Assembly (NCBI RefSeq): GCF_964019515.1
Contig: NZ_OZ026452.1
Span: 1,612,001 to 1,676,000 of the forward strand
DNA length: 64,000 bases
DNA from: Serratia symbiotica (Periphyllus acericola)
Lineage (GTDB): Bacteria > Pseudomonadota > Gammaproteobacteria > Enterobacterales > Enterobacteriaceae
Reading direction: 5' to 3'
Below are positions 60,036 to 64,000 of this stretch, piece by piece (the stretch's first letter is position 1; each line of letters starts with the position of its first letter). The position numbers and the translations under genes are program-made. A model generated the notes under the pieces. It was not told the origin of the DNA and did no database searches. It saw only the letters and a list, made by a program, of their open reading frames with translations.

Positions 60036-60518
60036 ATGGACATCTCTCATATGACTCCGCGCCGTCCGTACCTGCTGCGGGCATTATATGATTGGCTGCT
60101 TGATAACCAATTGACGCCGCACCTGGTAATAGATGTTACTTGCCCTGGTATTCAGGTGCCGATGGAGTTTGCTCGCGATGGTCAGATTGTATTGAACATC
60201 GCGCCGCACGCAGTCGGCAATCTGGAACTAAGCGATGACGAAGTGCGCTTCAACGCGCGATTCGGCGGTATGCCGCGTCAGGTTTCGGTACCGATGGCTG
60301 CTGTGCAGGCGATTTATGCGCGTGAGAACGGCGCGGGTAGTCTATTCGAACCGGAGGCTGCCTACGCAGTAGAAGGTACTATTGAAAGTCTGGACAATAA
60401 GACTAACCCTGTGGAAAGCCTGATATCGGTGGTTGACATTAACCACCCAGAGACGAGTCATTGCGACGAACCGCCGCCATCGGGTGGCCGCCGCCCGTCA
60501 CTGCGCGTGGTTAAATAA
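60036..60518 (+). CDS. sspB: ClpXP adaptor (SspB)
   Basis: A 160-residue adaptor that carries ssrA-tagged proteins to the ClpXP protease. The substrate-binding domain (TPRRPYLLRALYDWLLDNQ to YARENGAGSLFEPE) is complete. An acidic flexible linker ends in the ClpX-binding tail RPSLRVVK. In operon with sspA. Intact. Confidence 0.96.
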   Translation: MDISHMTPRRPYLLRALYDWLLDNQLTPHLVIDVTCPGIQVPMEFARDGQIVLNIAPHAVGNLELSDDEVRFNARFGGMPRQVSVPMAAVQAIYARENGAGSLFEPEAAYAVEGTIESLDNKTNPVESLISVVDINHPETSHCDEPPPSGGRRPSLRVVK

Positions 60519-60535
60519 ATATGTCGCCGCAAACG

Positions 60536-60569
60536 AAAAGGTACTACATGCGGTACCTTTTTTATTTTT
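60536..60569 (+). terminator. Intrinsic terminator after sspB
   Basis: AAAAGGTAC (60536-60544) pairs with GTACCTTTT (60553-60561) over 8 bases and continues into a T-rich tract. Confidence 0.88.
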
Positions 60570-60652
60570 ATTGCCTGGGAAGTCCTCGCCATTCAGTGCT
60601 GTCATGCCCCGACTGGATACTATCGCGCAGTGGCGTCAGCCATGGAGAAACA

Positions 60653-60676
60653 AAAGGCTCGGCATGCCGAGCCTTT
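60653..60676 (-). terminator. Palindromic terminator after gltD
   Basis: AAAGGCTCGGCA (60653-60664) and its exact mirror (60665-60676) form a 24-bp palindrome 18 bases beyond the gltD stop. On the minus strand it runs into TTTTGTTT. Confidence 0.8.
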
Positions 60677-60694
60677 AAGCAAGGGATAGTGGGA

Positions 60695-62119
<1,425 letters not shown>

Positions 62120-62127
62120 CTACCTCA

Positions 62128-64000
62128 TTACTGCGCCTGAACCCGCAGTTCGGCTGTGGAACGACTACGGTGATCTAACAATGCTTTGACATCACTGGAC
62201 TTCGGCTTAACTAGAGCGAACTTCGGCCGCCATTCCGGCCAGTTGGTCAAGATCTGTTCCGCACGGGAAGAACCGGTTGCCTGCACATGCTCGGTGATCA
62301 GGCCGCGTAGGTGCTCATGGAGAATAGCCAGTGGGTCGACGTCGAGCACTTCCACCAGTTCTGGATTGACGCGCTGACGAAACTCGCCGTCTTCATCCAG
62401 AACATATGCAAAACCACTGGTCATACCTGCGCCAAAGTTGATGCCGGTGTTGCCCAGCACGCAGACGATGCCACCGGTCATGTATTCACAGCCATTATCG
62501 CCGATGCCTTCCACCACAGTAATGGCACCGGAGTTGCGTACTGCGAAACGTTCGCCTGCGCGGCCTGCAGCAAACAATTTACCGCCAGTGGCACCATACA
62601 GACAGGTGTTGCCGATAATGCTGGCCTCATGGCTGCGGAACGAGGAGCCGAACGGTGGGCGTACCGCGATGCTGCCGCCAGCCATGCCTTTGCCAACGTA
62701 GTCGTTGGCATCGCCGGTTAGTGTCAGCTCAACGCCGACGGCATTCCATACTCCGAAGCTCTGGCCAGCGGTACCAGAGAAATACACTTTGATCGGAGCA
62801 GTCGCCATACCCTGATCGCCATGTAGGGTGGCGATGGCACCGGACAGCGTGGCCCCCACGGAGCGGTCAGTGTTGCAGATATCAAAGTAGAATGTTTTAC
62901 TGCGTTTTTCGTCGAGATACGGCTTTGCCTGCGCCAGCAATGCTTTATTTAGCAGACCTTTGTCAAATGGCGGGTTGCTTCCCTCGGTACAGTACAGCGC
63001 CTTGCCTGGGTGCGGGGTGACGGTTTTTAGCAATGGTGATAAATCCAGTTTGTTCTGCTTGGCAGAGATGCCGTCTATTTCGGTTAGGAACTCACTGCGA
63101 CCAATCAAATCAACCAACTGGCTGACGCCGAGCTGTGCCATGATCTCACGGGTTTCCCGCGCGATAAACTGGAAGTAATTGGCTACGCGTACTGGCAGGC
63201 CGTGGTAGTGATCGCGGCGCAATCTATCATCTTGGGTCGCCACACCGGTCGCGCAGTTGTTCAGATGGCAGATGCGCAAATATTTACAGCCCAGCGCTAC
63301 CATCGGGCCGGTGCCAAAGCCGAAGCTTTCTGCGCCGAGGATCGCCGCTTTGACGATGTCCACGCCGGTTTTCAAACCGCCGTCTACCTGTAGGCGGATT
63401 TTGTGCCGTAGGCCGTTGGCCACCAGCGCCTGCTGGGTTTCCACCAAGCCCAGTTCCAACGGACAACCAGCATATTTTACCGAGGACAGCGGGCTGGCAC
63501 CGGTGCCACCATCGTAACCGGCGATTGTGATCAGGTCGGCATAGGCTTTCGCCACGCCGGTGGCGATGGTGCCAACGCCCGGTGCGGAAACTAGTTTCAC
63601 CGAGATCACCGCCTGCGGGTTCACCTGTTTGAGGTCGAAGATCAACTGAGCCAGGTCTTCGATTGAATAGATATCGTGATGCGGCGGTGGGGAAATTAGG
63701 GTTACGCCCGGTACCGAATAACGTAGTTTGGCGATATAGGGAGTAACTTTATCTCCTGGCAGTTGGCCGCCTTCACCTGGTTTGGCACCTTGCGCCACCT
63801 TAATTTGGATCACATCGGCGTTGATCAGGTAAGTTGGCGTCACGCCAAAGCGCCCGGAAGCCACCTGCTTGATGCGCGAAACTTTGTCAGTGCCGTATCG
63901 CGCTGGGTCTTCGCCACCTTCGCCAGAGTTGGAGAAGCCGCCAAGCCCGTTCATGGCGATCGCCAGTGACTCGTGCGCTTCAGGGCTAAGGGCACCGATC
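62128..64000 (-). CDS. gltB: Glutamate synthase (NADPH) large subunit, C-terminal part (5' end outside window)
   Basis: About 620 of 1486 residues of GltB are in view and open to the right edge. The frame covers the FMN-binding synthase barrel ([35 protein letters not shown]) and the [3Fe-4S] loop with cysteines in [15 protein letters not shown]. It ends with the C-terminal right-handed beta-helix of glycine repeats ([41 protein letters not shown]). With GltD it makes two glutamates from glutamine and 2-oxoglutarate. No lesion in the visible part. Confidence 0.96.
   Translation of the reverse strand, partial: IGALSPEAHESLAIAMNGLGGFSNSGEGGEDPARYGTDKVSRIKQVASGRFGVTPTYLINADVIQIKVAQGAKPGEGGQLPGDKVTPYIAKLRYSVPGVTLISPPPHHDIYSIEDLAQLIFDLKQVNPQAVISVKLVSAPGVGTIATGVAKAYADLITIAGYDGGTGASPLSSVKYAGCPLELGLVETQQALVANGLRHKIRLQVDGGLKTGVDIVKAAILGAESFGFGTGPMVALGCKYLRICHLNNCATGVATQDDRLRRDHYHGLPVRVANYFQFIARETREIMAQLGVSQLVDLIGRSEFLTEIDGISAKQNKLDLSPLLKTVTPHPGKALYCTEGSNPPFDKGLLNKALLAQAKPYLDEKRSKTFYFDICNTDRSVGATLSGAIATLHGDQGMATAPIKVYFSGTAGQSFGVWNAVGVELTLTGDANDYVGKGMAGGSIAVRPPFGSSFRSHEASIIGNTCLYGATGGKLFAAGRAGERFAVRNSGAITVVEGIGDNGCEYMTGGIVCVLGNTGINFGAGMTSGFAYVLDEDGEFRQRVNPELVEVLDVDPLAILHEHLRGLITEHVQATGSSRAEQILTNWPEWRPKFALVKPKSSDVKALLDHRSRSTAELRVQAQ

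Overview
The window reads as the chromosome of a gamma-proteobacterial insect symbiont close to Serratia, most likely Serratia symbiotica. Intact proteins match enterobacterial families at full length (GuaB, GuaA, Der, BioB, HslU, RpsI, GltD), base composition looks near 50 % G+C, and about thirty recognisable enterobacterial genes are broken by nonsense codons, frameshifts or deletions. This mix of many fresh pseudogenes and one multiplied insertion sequence is typical of a bacterium that recently became host-restricted. The organism is inferred from gene content only.

The sequence is a patchwork of blocks that lie far apart in E. coli. In order: (1) hisS-yfgM-bamB-der, a relic of an integrated element, then xseA-guaB-guaA (1-10516); (2) yobF-cspC-rlmA (11652-13157); (3) tex/yhgF (14220-16238); (4) ybhB, the bioA/bioBFCD cluster, uvrB, ybhK, the moa operon, ybhL and rhlE (17664-32172); (5) ydjM (33545-34105); (6) rob-gpmB-yjjX-trpR-slt (35147-39064); (7) zapB-rraA-menA-hslUV-ftsN-cytR (40734-46350); (8) ftsP-yghB-metC-exbBD (46465-51187); (9) queF (52180-53028); (10) degS-degQ-zapG-zapE-rplM-rpsI-sspAB-gltDB (53396 to the right edge). 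Seven full or partial copies of one IS903-type element, plus a solitary end, mark most joints, and no copy has matching target duplications. Recombination between copies therefore seems to have shuffled the chromosome.

Intact genes cover core functions: translation (rplM, rpsI), GTP-dependent ribosome assembly (der), outer-membrane assembly (bamB), GMP synthesis (guaBA), ammonia assimilation (gltBD), protein quality control (hslUV, degQ, sspAB), division and envelope factors (zapB, zapE, zapG) and cell-wall turnover (slt). The complete biotin cluster bioA/bioBFCD with its BirA operator stays open while its neighbours ybhB, uvrB and moaA-E are broken, which suggests selection for biotin supply.

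Lost or damaged functions are those often given up in symbionts: molybdenum-cofactor synthesis (moa), menaquinone synthesis (menA), excision repair (uvrB), exonuclease VII (xseA), transcriptional control (rob, trpR, cytR), TonB energisation (exbB, exbD), the sigma-E protease (degS) and methionine synthesis (metC). Several have one stop codon in an otherwise clean frame (uvrB, rraA, ftsN, ybhB) and must be very recent, or still partly functional.

The most unusual observation is that every copy of the IS903-type transposase long enough to judge shares the same in-frame amber codon and the same loss of the third catalytic acidic residue. The family seems to have multiplied, or been homogenised, in an already inactive form. 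I found no rRNA, tRNA or CRISPR array.
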